A DNA stretch of 64,000 nt from Climacium dendroides (lineage: Eukaryota > Streptophyta > Bryopsida > Hypnales > Climaciaceae). Position numbers and translations under genes: made by a program. The notes beneath the pieces are model-generated. The model saw only the letters and a list, made by a program, of their open reading frames with translations, did no database searches and had not been told where the DNA came from. The first letter of the stretch is position 1, and each line of letters starts with the position of its first letter. Location of the stretch: assembly GCA_950106755.1 (NCBI GenBank), contig OX467091.1, forward strand, positions 16,137,538-16,201,537. Reading direction: 5' to 3'. Below, in pieces: positions 23,934-35,984 of the stretch.

Positions 23934-26900
23934 ACGGAGCAGCAGCCCCGATCAGCAAGCAAGACGGCAAACACGGCTCGTCAGGTCTCGAGAAGATACG
24001 AGACAAGCTTCGTCACTTGAAGAGGGAGTCGAATGAAGACAAAGAACCTACGTCCCGATCACAGGAAACCAACATCGGTGACCATGAAGTGGAGCTTGTG
24101 CTGCACGGAGCTTCATGTGAGGTTTGCGGGCACCAAAAGCATAACTGCCAGTGCACGACCACAACTTCGTCAAGATCCCAAGTACAGGAAGCGCCTTCGT
24201 CACCACGAAATGTAGAAAGCTCAAGGACTGATCCCAAAGCGGCCAACGCGGCGTATGCCAAGGAGAGGGACATCTGGTATATCTACCGGCACTCTTCCGA
24301 GTACGAAGTTCCTGTTGCAGGATTCTCCGAGACGAAGATGGAAATCGACCCTCCCCAGATCCTTGCCAAGGAGGTTCACATGCGGCCCAGTCCTTCTGTC
24401 AGTACATCACCGCCCACTGTGTATATTGGAAAGAGTGAACACGCCAGCAGGAATGTGCACAAGGAAAACGTGAAAACAGAGAATGTGACCCTCGGTGCTG
24501 CTCTCTATGGAACGGAGGAGTGTGATGGGGGACTTGCAGCAACAGATGTCGAGAGTAAGGGGAGAGAGTTAGTAGCAACAACAACAATATCTTCAATGTC
24601 AGAACTGCCAAATGTTAAGCAGGCGCCATCCGAGCCAGAGAGAGTCACCAACATTCAAGGAAAGAAAACTGCGAAAGAAAACGCACAGGTTTGTCCTTCT
24701 AGTGCTAACGTGAGCTCTGAACCACCTCAGAAGTCGCCAATCCCCACACCACATTACTCCAGCTCTGTAACGCACCGTGCAAACACTGTTGCACAGAGCT
24801 TTGAAGGCTCTGTGAAGAAACTGGGACAGGAGAATAGTGGAGGGGGGCAAGTGGATTGGGGTGATCATACGTTTGATATCGATGCCGAAGTCTCACCTGT
24901 TAACAGCAACAGCAATTTGGTTGAGGAACAGAGACCCGAATTCTCATCGTCTCGCTCGGCTCGGGAGGAAGCAAGGGAACAGGGGCTAGCCTCAGGTTTA
25001 CCTACTGTGGAGGCTCATTGCGTTGAGGATCATGTATCGGTAATTCCTCAAGTCAAGAAAATTATCTGGCAGGAAGAGGACTTGCAGCAATTGGGGACAC
25101 AGACCGAGGTTGGGAGAGTGCTCTCAAATGCAGATGAGAAGAAGCGTACATGCCGTGAGGGTGATGAGGTAATATTCATTGATATCAGTGTGAGCTCTTA
25201 AAGGACTCGAAAAGACTAAGATTCTCACGCTTGTGCCTAGTTTGCTTCGAGATCTAGGTTATGGTTTGTGTACTGATGCTTCTTCTGAATTGCTTGTCTC
25301 TCCACAGGTGGAGTTGGGGTGGGAGAACGGGAAAGTGGAGGACGCATATTTTGCTGCTGGATATCATCCGGACGGTTCCGTTGAAATTCAGGTGCGGAAG
25401 TGGGTTTAGGGTTGGTTTAGGGTTTAGGGTTGGTTTAGGGTTTAGGGTTTGTTCTCCCCCAAATCATCATTAATATGCTTTTTGTTGTTTGCTTTCAGCT
25501 GTTTATTGTTTCTACCATGAGGGAGAAGCTAAGCGAATGGTCTTAAAATGTAGGAAGTTCTGGTATCCAAAGAAAATGAGACGTCCTGAAAAGTATAGTG
25601 ACATATTTGGACCCATCTTTTCAAAGAATGAATTTCATATATTTAACAGAGTTGTGGCATGTGATTAGTGCTGCATTCTTTGATGCCTTCCTAATCTTCT
25701 TCCTTCTCTTTTGCAGCGTCAAGTTGCACATATCCATGACCCTAATGGTGTGAAACCTAAAACCACTTCTACCGATGATTCTGGATCTTATTGCTTTGAG
25801 GTAATTGTAATAATACGTTCTGCTAAAAACTCTTCTTCGTTGTCAAGTGCTTCCCCTGTTGCATGATCTTTGTTTATACTGAACTTGTCGTAGCAAGTCC
25901 TTTCCATTCATTTTCTGCATCTGACCGCTAATTACGTTGGATACTTCACCCACTTGAGGATGCATGAAAATCAACGTGTTTTGATACGTGTGGTGGTTTG
26001 CAGCCCTTGGAATTGGTTGGTCAAAAGTATTTGATCACTGGCGAGGTGCATATTGATTCTGCCCTGTACGGTGCCGCCCGTTTATCAGATTATACTTTGG
26101 TCATCAAAGTCCAGAGCTCTGATGGCCGAGTGCGGGCCGTTGACAATCCTGCTCGCCTCATTTCGGAACCTCGAAATGAAATGAACTCTTACGCGGTGTA
26201 TGAGTATTCTCATTGGGCGGAAGTGGGAGCGCGTCTGACCCTCTCTGCACATTCTGGAAGGTTAGCTCAGACACAACTCGATGCCAAACCACTTTTTGAT
26301 ATTGACCTTAACATGCTTTTAGTATCGATCAATTTTTTTTTTTTTAAATTGTATTCTATGATCTGCATGAGAAAATATTGATGTCTTGTGGTTTTGCACA
26401 ATCCCATCTCCACGTTATTATGTCAAAAGTGCATTGCATGTTGTCAATTTAGCACCTTTTGGTGTTGTCACAACATTCTTACAGAACTAACCCTAAACCC
26501 TAAAACCCAAAAACCTTAAATTTAGGGTTTAAATTTAGAAAAATGCTTATGTAGTACTGGAGAAGCATAAGCAGAGCTTGATTTTATCTTGTGGTGTTGC
26601 CAGAGGGGAGGAGAGTTCATCACCAGCGATATTATTCTACCCAAGAGAACATCAGGTAAACATTAAATTTTCACTGTGGTTGGTACGTTGTTGCCTGACG
26701 AATGTGTGTTCTAGCAACTTGCATTTACATGTGTACTTTCTGGTTTCTAGGTTCTTGTGACCTCAGATGAGAAGCAACCACGAATTCCCGAGTTTCAGGC
26801 ACGCCCTGCTGGAGTGCATGCAAAGGGGATTGTTGTTCCTGCGCTTGACGTTGCCAAAATTAATGCTGTGTCTGAGAAAGACTGTGTGAGTGGAGGCTTG

Positions 26901-29564
26901 AAATCAGGGAAAGTAATTGCAGTCCCCTGTTCGGACGGGGTGAACGTGGCAGGCCCTCTGTGTGATGATTATACTTCGGTATGCACCTGCCTTTCATGTT
27001 CTTTACATAGTTTATCTCATATTTTTTGCTAACCGTGAAAATTGTTATAATCAATTGCCAACTAAAGGAGAAAAGTAACGACAAACCTAAAGCAGAAAAA
27101 TATCCTAAAATAATCCACTGGTCAAAGAAATGAATGTATCTAAACTTGGCTCGTCTTCTGAAATGGTTGACCTAGCATTTGTGTTCATTTCAATTTCGAA
27201 GTTGTACCTCTGTTGTAAGTGAGCATTCAAGAATACTTTTATCATACGTCTTAAAAATCCGCTAGAGATTCATTTCTCAGTCTCTCGTCTTCCTTATTTC
27301 AATTACCAGTAGTGCTCATGCAATTCTATTTGCTTCTGGAACTCCAATACATAGCTTATTCCAGCCATTGATGGTGCTGTTTCAGAAGGGTTGGAGGGTT
27401 GCAATTGTTGTCTATTGCTTGTTCTTATAATTAATACAGAGAAGGTGCTTACTTTCAACTCCGTGATGGACATGCAGGCAGGCATTCCTTCTTCCAGGCA
27501 ACGCAATCCAGAGCCACTCTTGAAAGCTCCAGATGCGAAAGCAGCGCAATCTAGACCTGATGTACCAGCTGACAAAACTGATGTACAGGAAGTCCAAAGA
27601 GGGAACGTAACATCTCACGATGGTGATTTACCACAGGAGGTTGTTGACACCTACAACGCTGGGGCCGTGACTGATGAGTTGGCAGGCGGGCACTTTGACT
27701 CCATTTTGGATTCCAAGAGAGACCCGCGTCGTGCACAGCCAGCCTTGTCAGAAGTACTGATGCCAAGTGCAGAAATCCCCAACTCTGCCATTGCCAAGCC
27801 AAGCTCTTTCTATGGTGTTAATCAATCCACTAACGGCAGTGAGAGGCTCATAAAGGAAAAGACGCTTCCAAGGAGCCAGAGCCGGGACGGTACCCCGAAA
27901 TCTACCCCTCGTGCAGATGCTGAGCTTCCTGCTGGGGTGAGCCAGAGCCGGGACAGTACCACCAAGTGTACCTCTCGTGCAGATGCTGAGCTTCCTGTTT
28001 TGGTGAGCCAGAGTCGGGAGAGCACCCCGAAATGTACCTCTGGTGCAGATGTTGAGCTTCGTGTTGAAGGGGTGAATCAGAGCCGGGATACCAACACCAA
28101 CTGTACTTCTCATGGAGATTCTGGGCTTCCTGTTGGGGTGAGCCAGAGCCGGATTACCACCCCCAAAATGACCTCGCATGTAGATTTCGCTCCGAAGGCG
28201 AAAGTGTCAGTGGAGGCCCCAGTAGTGAAGGAGGAGATAGTGGAGAGTGCGGATTCCCCCAGCCCCGGTACCACCCGGAAGCACATGTCGTCCTTCAAAT
28301 TCAGTCACAAAAAGGCCGGTCCTTCGGAGTTGAAGCGATCCAACACCACATTCAGCAGCTCCACAACCAAGGTCGCGACACAGCCAGCAATTCCAGGCAG
28401 CAAGAGGACTATGAACAACAGCAGCAGCAGCAGCGACAGCAACAACAAGGTGCCAGTGAACAGAAAACCAGGGTCACCGTATCTGAACAAGGGGCGGTCC
28501 GTGCGAGCTCCGTCCCCTGCCCGGGCCCCTGCAAATGCCAAAGCTGCAGTCACTCATGTTGCTGCGCTCCCTGCTGCTGGTGCCAATGGCGAGGTGTCCC
28601 CCGAGGAGCCCAGCATTCACAGCCGCTTTTCCAATATCACAGTGCGTTCTGGCTCCGATACCGAAATCTTTGATTGGGGCCCTAGTTCTCTAGGTATCTT
28701 CTCTATTCGTAATATATATTGCAGCTAGATCACCCCCAGCTAGAGCTAAACCAGATCAACACATACACATGAAAATTAGTCTGCTTCAATTAATTTTAAC
28801 CTTGAAGTAGAGGAACTGGATCGAACCCCGATGACGATGGCTTGATAAGCTTGTCACGTTCTAACGGTGGACTTGTGTTGATGAATGCTTTTGCAGAAGA
28901 GACTAGCAGCAGGTGTGGCAGCAGCTCGGGCCCAAACGCAGCGTCGGTGGCCGTTTTGAGCCGGAGTCCCAGTTCATCTCTGCCACTGAAGGACATGGCA
29001 AATGGACACCATATCGACGACGAAGACGTTGAAGACGACGAAGACGACGAAGACGACGAAGTTCAGACGACCAGCCCGTCGCCACAAAGCTCCATGGTGA
29101 ATTCCCGGGACGACGGGATCCAGAGTAGTCCCAGCAGTGAGAGCTCTGCAGGATCTTCCGCCATGCACAATCAAGTGCATCCTACTGAAAGAGTGCGTCC
29201 CCTCCATGACCCTACTAGTACTGTTCACAACAACTACAACTACAACAGTAACAACTACAACAACAGCAACAGCAACAACAACAACTACGCCCCTAAGCAA
29301 AACCTTGACAAACTCAGTGAAAAGCTGGAACAACTCGAAACGTTTGGCGCGAGGGTGCTGTTACGCAACCCGCAACAGCAATTCCTGCGCAGTCCCCCCT
29401 CGCATGGGAACCATTCGAATTCGAAGCCGGCCTTAGTCGGAAACCATCCTCAATCCTTTCCTCTAGTGTCATGCCGAAGTAGCCGGTCTCTGGGTTCGGT
29501 CCGGTACGGCGGTCCCAAGTCAGCGTCACCGGTGCCGGACAAGTGTCGGTGCTCTATTTTGTGA
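23934..29564 (+). CDS. Large unrecognised low-complexity protein with C-terminal CaaX box (5' end unresolved)
   Basis: Eight coding exons join in frame: 23934-25168, 25308-25391, 25717-25800, 26004-26260, 26604-26655, 26751-26978, 27478-28693 and 28897-29564, giving ~1273 residues. I do not recognise the family. Visible parts in order: a basic helix (GLEKIRDKLRHLKRE), a Cys cluster (CEVCGHQKHNCQC) that might bind metal, Ser/Glu-rich linkers, a compact region likely folded as beta strands (WENGKVEDAYFAAGYHPDG through LVIKVQSSDGRVRAV), five ~23-residue SQSRDSTPKC repeats (27870-28195), an acidic DDED tract, an Asn/Tyr tract, and a terminal Cys-Ser-Ile-Leu. A C-terminal Leu favours geranylgeranylation, so membrane anchoring is inferred. 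The first exon begins after an acceptor in phase 2 and has no ATG nearby, so it needs an upstream exon, possibly in the preceding gene. Introns carry telomere-like tracts. Confidence 0.7.
25402..25450 (+). repeat. Interstitial telomere-like tract (TTTAGGG orientation)
   Basis: Repeated GGTTTAGGG and TTTAGGG units, about six in total, begin just 10 bp after a splice donor and lie wholly within the intron 25392-25716. TTTAGGG is the plant telomere repeat. Interstitial copies can arise by break repair or telomerase action. Confidence 0.85.
26488..26530 (-). repeat. Interstitial telomere-like tract (CCCTAAA orientation)
   Basis: CCCTAAACCCTAAAACCC followed by a degenerate return strand ending TTTAGGGTTT. 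It sits in the intron 26261-26603 of the same gene as the forward tract at 25402, in the opposite orientation, and forms a short self-complementary stretch. Confidence 0.75.
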
Positions 29565-30110
29565 TCATTCTTTTGTAATGGCTCTTGTATTGTGCCTGGA
29601 GCATTCATTAATTTTCTGACAACTGGAGTCTCTGGATATATTGTCGTAGCCTCTGTATCTTGCAACTGATTCATGCGTCACAATCGCCTGTCTATGATGC
29701 CGGCATTCGATTCTAAGCTGATGGACGTACACGTACACTAGGGAGATCTACTTGATATTTACAGGATGGTTACTGAACAAGCTAGTGCCGATGTTCTATT
29801 GCGTGATTCTATTGTGCCTTCTTCATTATTTTTCTGGCAGTCTCTTGATATATTGTCTCTCCGTCTCTTGCTATTGATTCATGCGTCGAACTCGCCTGCT
29901 CTATGATGCTGGCATTCGAGAACAGTTGGATGAAACGACCACTATTCTGTGTACGCATCGAATAGACTTTGGCACCTACAATCAGCTTCTGATCTCTCAA
30001 TCATTCGCTAGCTAGCACCGAAGTCCACAACATGCTAATGGTGATGCTCATGGAGTAGATCAACGACCCTTAACTTCAATCAACTCAAATTAGAAGCCTC
30101 AACAGCCTTG

Positions 30111-30435
30111 GTGATGGTTCTTGGAAATATTAACAGTGGAAAAGGCATCATCAATGGAGCTATGGCTAGAAATGTTGAACTACAATGCAAAGACAACGAT
30201 TTCGCTGAGGCCAAGTTTGCAGTTGAAGCACAAGTGTCATATAGTGAAATTCAAACACACCAATAAATCCAAAAAATTTAAGTCAACATTTCCCTCGACA
30301 CTTGCTTACACAATTAGTAGACACAAGGTGCTGGTCGTGGTAGTGGCAACTAGGGTTCTTTTTGAAATGAGCAAGGCTTTCACAACAGGAATCACCTATG
30401 AGCTCCTTTCAAGGGTAATAGAACAAAAGCATAAA
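30111..30435 (+). pseudogene. Broken PIF1/Helitron-type helicase fragment
   Basis: Two different forward frames carry consecutive pieces of a PIF1-superfamily helicase C-terminal core. Frame one (30111-30266) reads VMVLGNINSGKGIINGAM, like the PIF1 segment 'VMLxxNLDxxxGLVNGA'. After a frameshift, the frame at 30283-30420 reads PSTLAYTISRHK and later FTTGITYELLSRV, which matches the motif-VI region 'LAYAITIHKSQG ... AxGQxYVALSRV'. The signature Gln of motif VI is lost and there are stops on both sides. Plant genomes acquire such sequences mainly from Helitrons, so a dead Helitron is the likeliest source. A decayed cellular PIF1 copy is the alternative. Confidence 0.6.
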
Positions 30436-31167
30436 TATGCTTGCGTGTGGGCTAATTGTAGAATGAATGACCATATTTGTTATATTGAGACTTTTCGGAG
30501 ATTTTGAGACAAAATAATAAATATTATAAATTCATTTACAAAAATAATAATTGAACCCAAGAATAAATAATGCTCAAAATAATAGTGATTCTAAAATGAA
30601 ATTTTAAAAGTTGGTGTAGATTACTTCAATCAAGAGCAATACAACATTGAGTAGAATAAGTCATAAGAGAGGTGACATTACATGCAAGCCTTCCTTGTAC
30701 AACACAAAATAAATTAAAAAGTCCCAAAGAAAATTCACTATCTATTGCACAAAGCTTTCAATTCATAAAAATTGTTTCTCAAGTAAACAACTATCGAAGG
30801 GAATGTTTGACTTAAATTTTCTTACATCTATAAAGCAATCACCTTGGTATGTGTATTATTTTTTATTTTTTATTTTTCATCTAGTTTTGTTTGAGGATAC
30901 AATTTTTTTTAAATATTTACTACACTATTCAATTATGCCACATTATAATTTTTGAAAATTTCATTTCTTGCCATATTTAATTATGTTTTGAATTTTTTTT
31001 AACAAATCTGACCTGAAAATAAAGGACAATTACAAAAAATAATAACATATTCTTCATATTTAGGTTGTTGTAAATTATCTAAAAATTCCTAATTTGAAAT
31101 TTGAAAATATCATATATGTACAAATACTAGAGATGACCATTACAACAAGACCCACATAGCTACAATT

Positions 31168-31752
31168 TTAACCCCTAAAGTCCCATGGCCATTTTTTTGC
31201 TAAAACCACTCAAAACTACCACTTCTACTACAATCACCTACAAAATAAGTTTTAAAAAATATTTTTAAAATCTAACCATAGGATCTTGTTCTACCCTTGT
31301 TTTAGATCATGTGATAATTTTTTGTGATTTTTGACCTTATAGATTGAAAGATATTAGCATTAAAAATGAAAAAAAAAAAATTCTTTCAAGAAGTCGCTTT
31401 GATTGCCCGCAAAACAAGAAGCTCCATAACTTTCACATCTCTAATTAAAATGGAATGAATCAAAGCTTTCTATTTACAAAAAAATATAATCTATAAGAAA
31501 AAAAATATTAAAAATTTTATTTCAATTTTATGTAGATTTTTTTTGCTGCCCAATTTCCCCCATTTTGAGGTTATTGTGGCATAACTTTTGCTCCTGGGCA
31601 CCGATTGAAATAAAAATCATATTCTCAAAAAGCTCTTAAGTTTTTCTATCTTATGAAAAAGTTTCAAAAAAATTCAGTAAAAATTGAGATCATAGGAGCC
31701 TGCCCAAAATCCATTTTGTCCCCCACAGGGACAATGGGACTTTAGGGATTAA
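31168..31752. repeat. TTAA-bounded inverted-terminal-repeat element
   Basis: The left end reads TTAA then CCCCTAAAGTCCCAT. The right end, read on the other strand, is TTAA then TCCCTAAAGTCCCAT. Total 585 bp with no transposase frame, so it is non-autonomous. The interior has 'aaccataggat', 'gattgcccg.aaaacaag' and 'taacttttgctcct', which recur at 51983-52770. The TTAA target plus CCC-type end is the pattern of piggyBac-like elements. Assignment to that superfamily is inference. Confidence 0.65.
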
Positions 31753-32137
31753 ATGACTTATTCAAAATCTACAACTCCTACTCATAAAATCACAATGACA
31801 TTTACTCTTTCACATTCACAATAGAAACCCACAAAATGAAAAACTTCATATCAAAATACAAATCAATGACATCAATTGAAGACTTCAATTCAATTTCCAC
31901 AAACTTACTTACAATCACTTCATTGCCTGCAATTATGTCTTGCATGCCAGTACTCTTGCCAATTCAATTACAACTTTCTTTGACCTAAAGTGGTCTAAAG
32001 TAATCTAAACATGTTTTATCTTTAAATACCTACTTAAATATCACATGGAATGGCTATATTGTAGATGCATTCTTCCACCTCATTTTTGTTCAATGGTCAT
32101 GTCCATTAATTTCTAAGCATCCATTTTTATTGATCTA

Positions 32138-34438
32138 ACTAGCAATTGGCGCTTGCTATACTATGCATTCACCATTAGAATTTCATTAGAATTTTTTATG
32201 TATTAGATAGAATTTAGAGCAAGAATTTCAATAAATCTTTAGATAAAAATTACTAAAATCTCCATATAATTTTTTTATATAAATAAGCATATATTGAAAT
32301 AAACAATAGAAATTTAATGAATGATAAATGAAATACATGCAATGATGGATACAATAAAAGATACACATACATTAGAATGCATTAGAAATTTGATTCAATT
32401 GTTACAAACAATGGCAACCCAAATAGAAGAAAGGAAAAAACTTGTAAATCTCAAAAGCTTCATGAACAATTTAATTGTTGTAAAATCCAAAATCGGTTCA
32501 ATCTAATAAATTTCTAGTAGCAATAGAAAATTGAAATCAGAAGCTCAAAGCTCACAAAAGCACAAAATCATAGAAATGCAAAAAAATATAAAGCCAAGAA
32601 AAGCAATGAAATTGCTACCTTTATAGTATCACCATATTAATCCTCTTTAATATCACCTCAATTGCAACAACTATATTATTTCTATAATATCACCCTTTGT
32701 AAAAAGTGATATTACAGAGGTGATTGTGAACTGCTACTCTATTTCAATAATATCACATTGTGTGAAAATATGATTTCTATGTATGCATATCTAATGGGAA
32801 AGGCTTCATTCACATTCCAATTGATGGCAAAGGCTTATTCATAGGCAAAACACTTCATGCATATGGACAAAGAAAGTTGGCCCAACATTAGACAAATCAA
32901 TATTCATTTTCACTAAGACAGATTGGTTAACACATTGTATATATTAATACATAAGAACCACCCCATAAATATACTTATGAAAGTATATAGCTCCTAAAAA
33001 TGAATTTACTAAAATTACATATGACCATCCAACTAACAAGTGGTGTACAAATGTAACAAGGCTACCCCTCTTGTTATTTAATTTAGAACAAAGACTAGTA
33101 AAAAAATCTGCAACCAAAAGCTAAAAGTGAAAGGCCTAGTACTAAAGATACAACTCCTAATTGTGCTTGATTTGCAAAACTTCTCCCATCTAAATTATAG
33201 CCTAAAATGTTCAACCTTTATACTAGAACCAAAATTAATTACATCTATTTTCAATACTTTGAAAATTCATAGTTTATTCATACGGAGTTCAACAAATGCA
33301 TTCTAAAAGAATTTGGAATCCTCTTGCAACTAACAACAAGATCCAATAAAAGCTTTAGGAGTTTAGTAATAGGACCCGTGTTCAAAATCAAAACATTATT
33401 TAGACGCATTTAGATGCTAATGCATTGGCAACATTAGGAAAAGTTTCAAGCTTGAAAAGGCTGCCAGTTTCTAATTTTCAGACCCTAAGCAATACAAGTT
33501 CAAAGTAAATTTTAAAATATTTTTTACAATATTTAAAAATTAAAAAATCACCAATCCAACATGGTGTAGATGTGGCACCAATAGTGCCACATCAAATTCA
33601 AAAAAATATATTCTATATTTTTTTTGTAATTGCACCATAGGGGTGCAAACCTTGTAGCTTCTTTGAAGCCTAAATTTTTCCTAATGGGTTAACTCTTGAA
33701 GAAATTTGCCTAGTGTTTTTAGGCCCAAAACTACTTCAAAGTACTCAAACCCAAAGCAAGTCTAAAATCTTCATCTATATTTATTCATTAACAAACTCAA
33801 CCATAGGATTCTTTGGTTAATTTGTTAAAGTACACCTTCCTCAAATTTTAAAATAAGGAACCTTATCAATTGCAAGATCAAGACCTGTACATTTTAAAAA
33901 GAAGCATTTTCAATTCTTCCCAAATGATTAGGTTTCATCTTTCAAAAAATTTATACAGAAATGTGAGTCATTGCAATTGAGGTGATATTAAATAGGATCA
34001 ATATGGTGATATTAAAAAGGTACAAATTCCATTGCTTTTCTTGGCTTCATACTTCTTCTGCATTTCTATGATTTTGTACTTTTGTGGGCTTTGAATTCAA
34101 TTCAAGTGTGCACGAAGCTTTTGAGATTTTGAATTTTTCCTTTAAATTCTTCTATTTGGATTGCCATTGTTTGTAACAATTGAGTCAAATTTCTAATGCA
34201 TTCTAATGTATGTGTATCTTTTACCGTATTCATCATTGCATGTGATTCATTCATCATTCTTTAAATTTCTATTGTTTATTTCAGTATATGCTTACATATT
34301 ACAAAAATTATATGAACATTTTAGTAATTTTTATCTGAATATTTATTGAAATTCTTGTTTTGCATTCTATCTAATACATAAAAATTTGGATGAAATTCTA
34401 ATGATGAATGCATAGCATAGCAAGCGCCAAATGCTAGT
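32138..34438. repeat. ~2.3 kb fold-back element with ~0.5 kb inverted arms
   Basis: Arm 32138-32667 is the diverged reverse complement of 33971-34438. Matches run through the outer end (left end ACTAGC...TTGGCGCTTGCTAT), the middle (GCATTCTAATGTATGTGTATC on the right arm) and the inner end (CTCAATTGCAA). The 1.3 kb spacer holds ordinary AT-rich sequence. No transposase is encoded; a 61-codon frame at 32321 lies inside the arm. The right arm sits inside a copy of the 33715/41935 direct repeat, so it inserted later. Transcription would give a long dsRNA. Confidence 0.7.
33715..33955 (+). repeat. Dispersed direct repeat, copy 1 (second copy 41935-42185)
   Basis: This segment matches 41935-42185 in the same orientation: 'aaatcttcat.tatatttattca', 'aactcaaccataggatt', 'caattgcaagatca' and 'catctttcaaaaa' occur in both in order. 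It continues, after the fold-back arm, at 34445-34560, which matches 42370-42480. Probably part of an old transposon. No coding capacity is left. Confidence 0.7.
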
Positions 34439-35984
34439 GTTGTAGTAAATTCCTACATCCAATGATTTTATTTATTTATTAAATATTAAAAATTGAATTA
34501 AATAAAATACTTCAAAGTTTATTTTAGAGTAGAGATTCCATAATTACCTACAACCTAAGACTCCTTGTAAGTTGGATTTTTCCTACTCTAGGACAAAACC
34601 CAAGGACCTACTAGTATAGGGGTTCTTTGGGAAAAGGTCAATTCGTCTATCGTTTAAGTATTTAAGGTCGCTTTTAAAATAGGTTATAGTAGAAAATGTA
34701 TTTATTTGTCAATTAGTCCTAGAATGCTATAATTCAATCTACTGAATGTTGGCAATTGGATACCATGTTGTATGTTGCCCAATTACGCAACAAATTAAAT
34801 TAAACACTATTGATTTCTAAATCACTAGTCAATTGGACACAATCATGAGGCTTGTTGACAATGCCACAAGTGAATTGGACCAATTTATAACTAGCAATTT
34901 CTCTTTTAAGATCGATATGATCCAACTAACCATAAATTATCAAATTGCTAGAATTGATTCATTAGTCCATTGCTAAGTCTAGTAACCTACTAGTTGGTTC
35001 TCAAGTACAACTAGCCTAGTTGTCAACCTCTTTCAACTAGACTCAATGATCTACAAACCTATCAATTTGCTAATTTCTACGAACCATTAGACACTACAAT
35101 TTGTTGCAAACAAATTCTAGACTAATCGCTCAATCACAACTTCCACAACAATAAATCAACAATATCGACATATATAATTTAAATAAAGAAAATGGCCATT
35201 AAATATATTATAAATTCAAATCTTCTTCAATCGTTTCTAAAGAATAAACAACTTATCTTGTTGCCAATTTGACTTCCATACTTGCCCGACTCCTTCGTCC
35301 ACCCAGCAAGTCCACTTCTCAATCCCACTTCTTTTTTGCAATTCAATTCCACGCTACCTGACTTAGTTGTCAACTAGGTAGCTTCACTCCTTCCTGGACT
35401 TCACCATTCGCAAAATTGACAAATTGATTTGCCAGGTCAATTTTCCAATTTACTTGCAAGTAGTCAACTTAAAAAAATACTCTCCTAGACCTCTCATAGG
35501 CTAGTGGCACAAACAAATAATTGACAATTTGAATTCAATAAGGATTTACATATTCACAAGGTGCTAACATAAATGCAATTTTAGCCATCTCACACAAGGC
35601 AAATTGCAAATACACAATTAGAATTTCACAATTTTACAAATAGGAATCAATTGAAGGAATGCATTTATTTAATACAACAAAATTGTCAATGAGCCATAAA
35701 CATTGAATAAGCTTGAATATGAACTCAAAACTAAAGTCCAATGGACCTAGCTATATAGCCTCTTGAAGAGTTGCATAATGACTAGTCCAACAATGGATCC
35801 AAATAGACACTAAGCCAAATTGCCACCCTTCTAATCTTGTCAAATTGACCTTGTTCAAATCTAATTTGTAAGCTCTTTTTATACTAGTGTGAACTGTTTG
35901 ACAACTTGTCTCTTCACATTTAAATGGAAATGTGACTTGTGATGTGACAAAATGACAAATTATGTAAAATTGTTTTGACTACAC

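Noticed and set aside
25501..25560. Possible extra exon after a TTTCAG acceptor (reading ...VYCFYHEGEAKRM)
   Set aside because: In the required phase the exon hits a stop. The flanking exons 25308-25391 and 25717-25800 join directly in frame without it.
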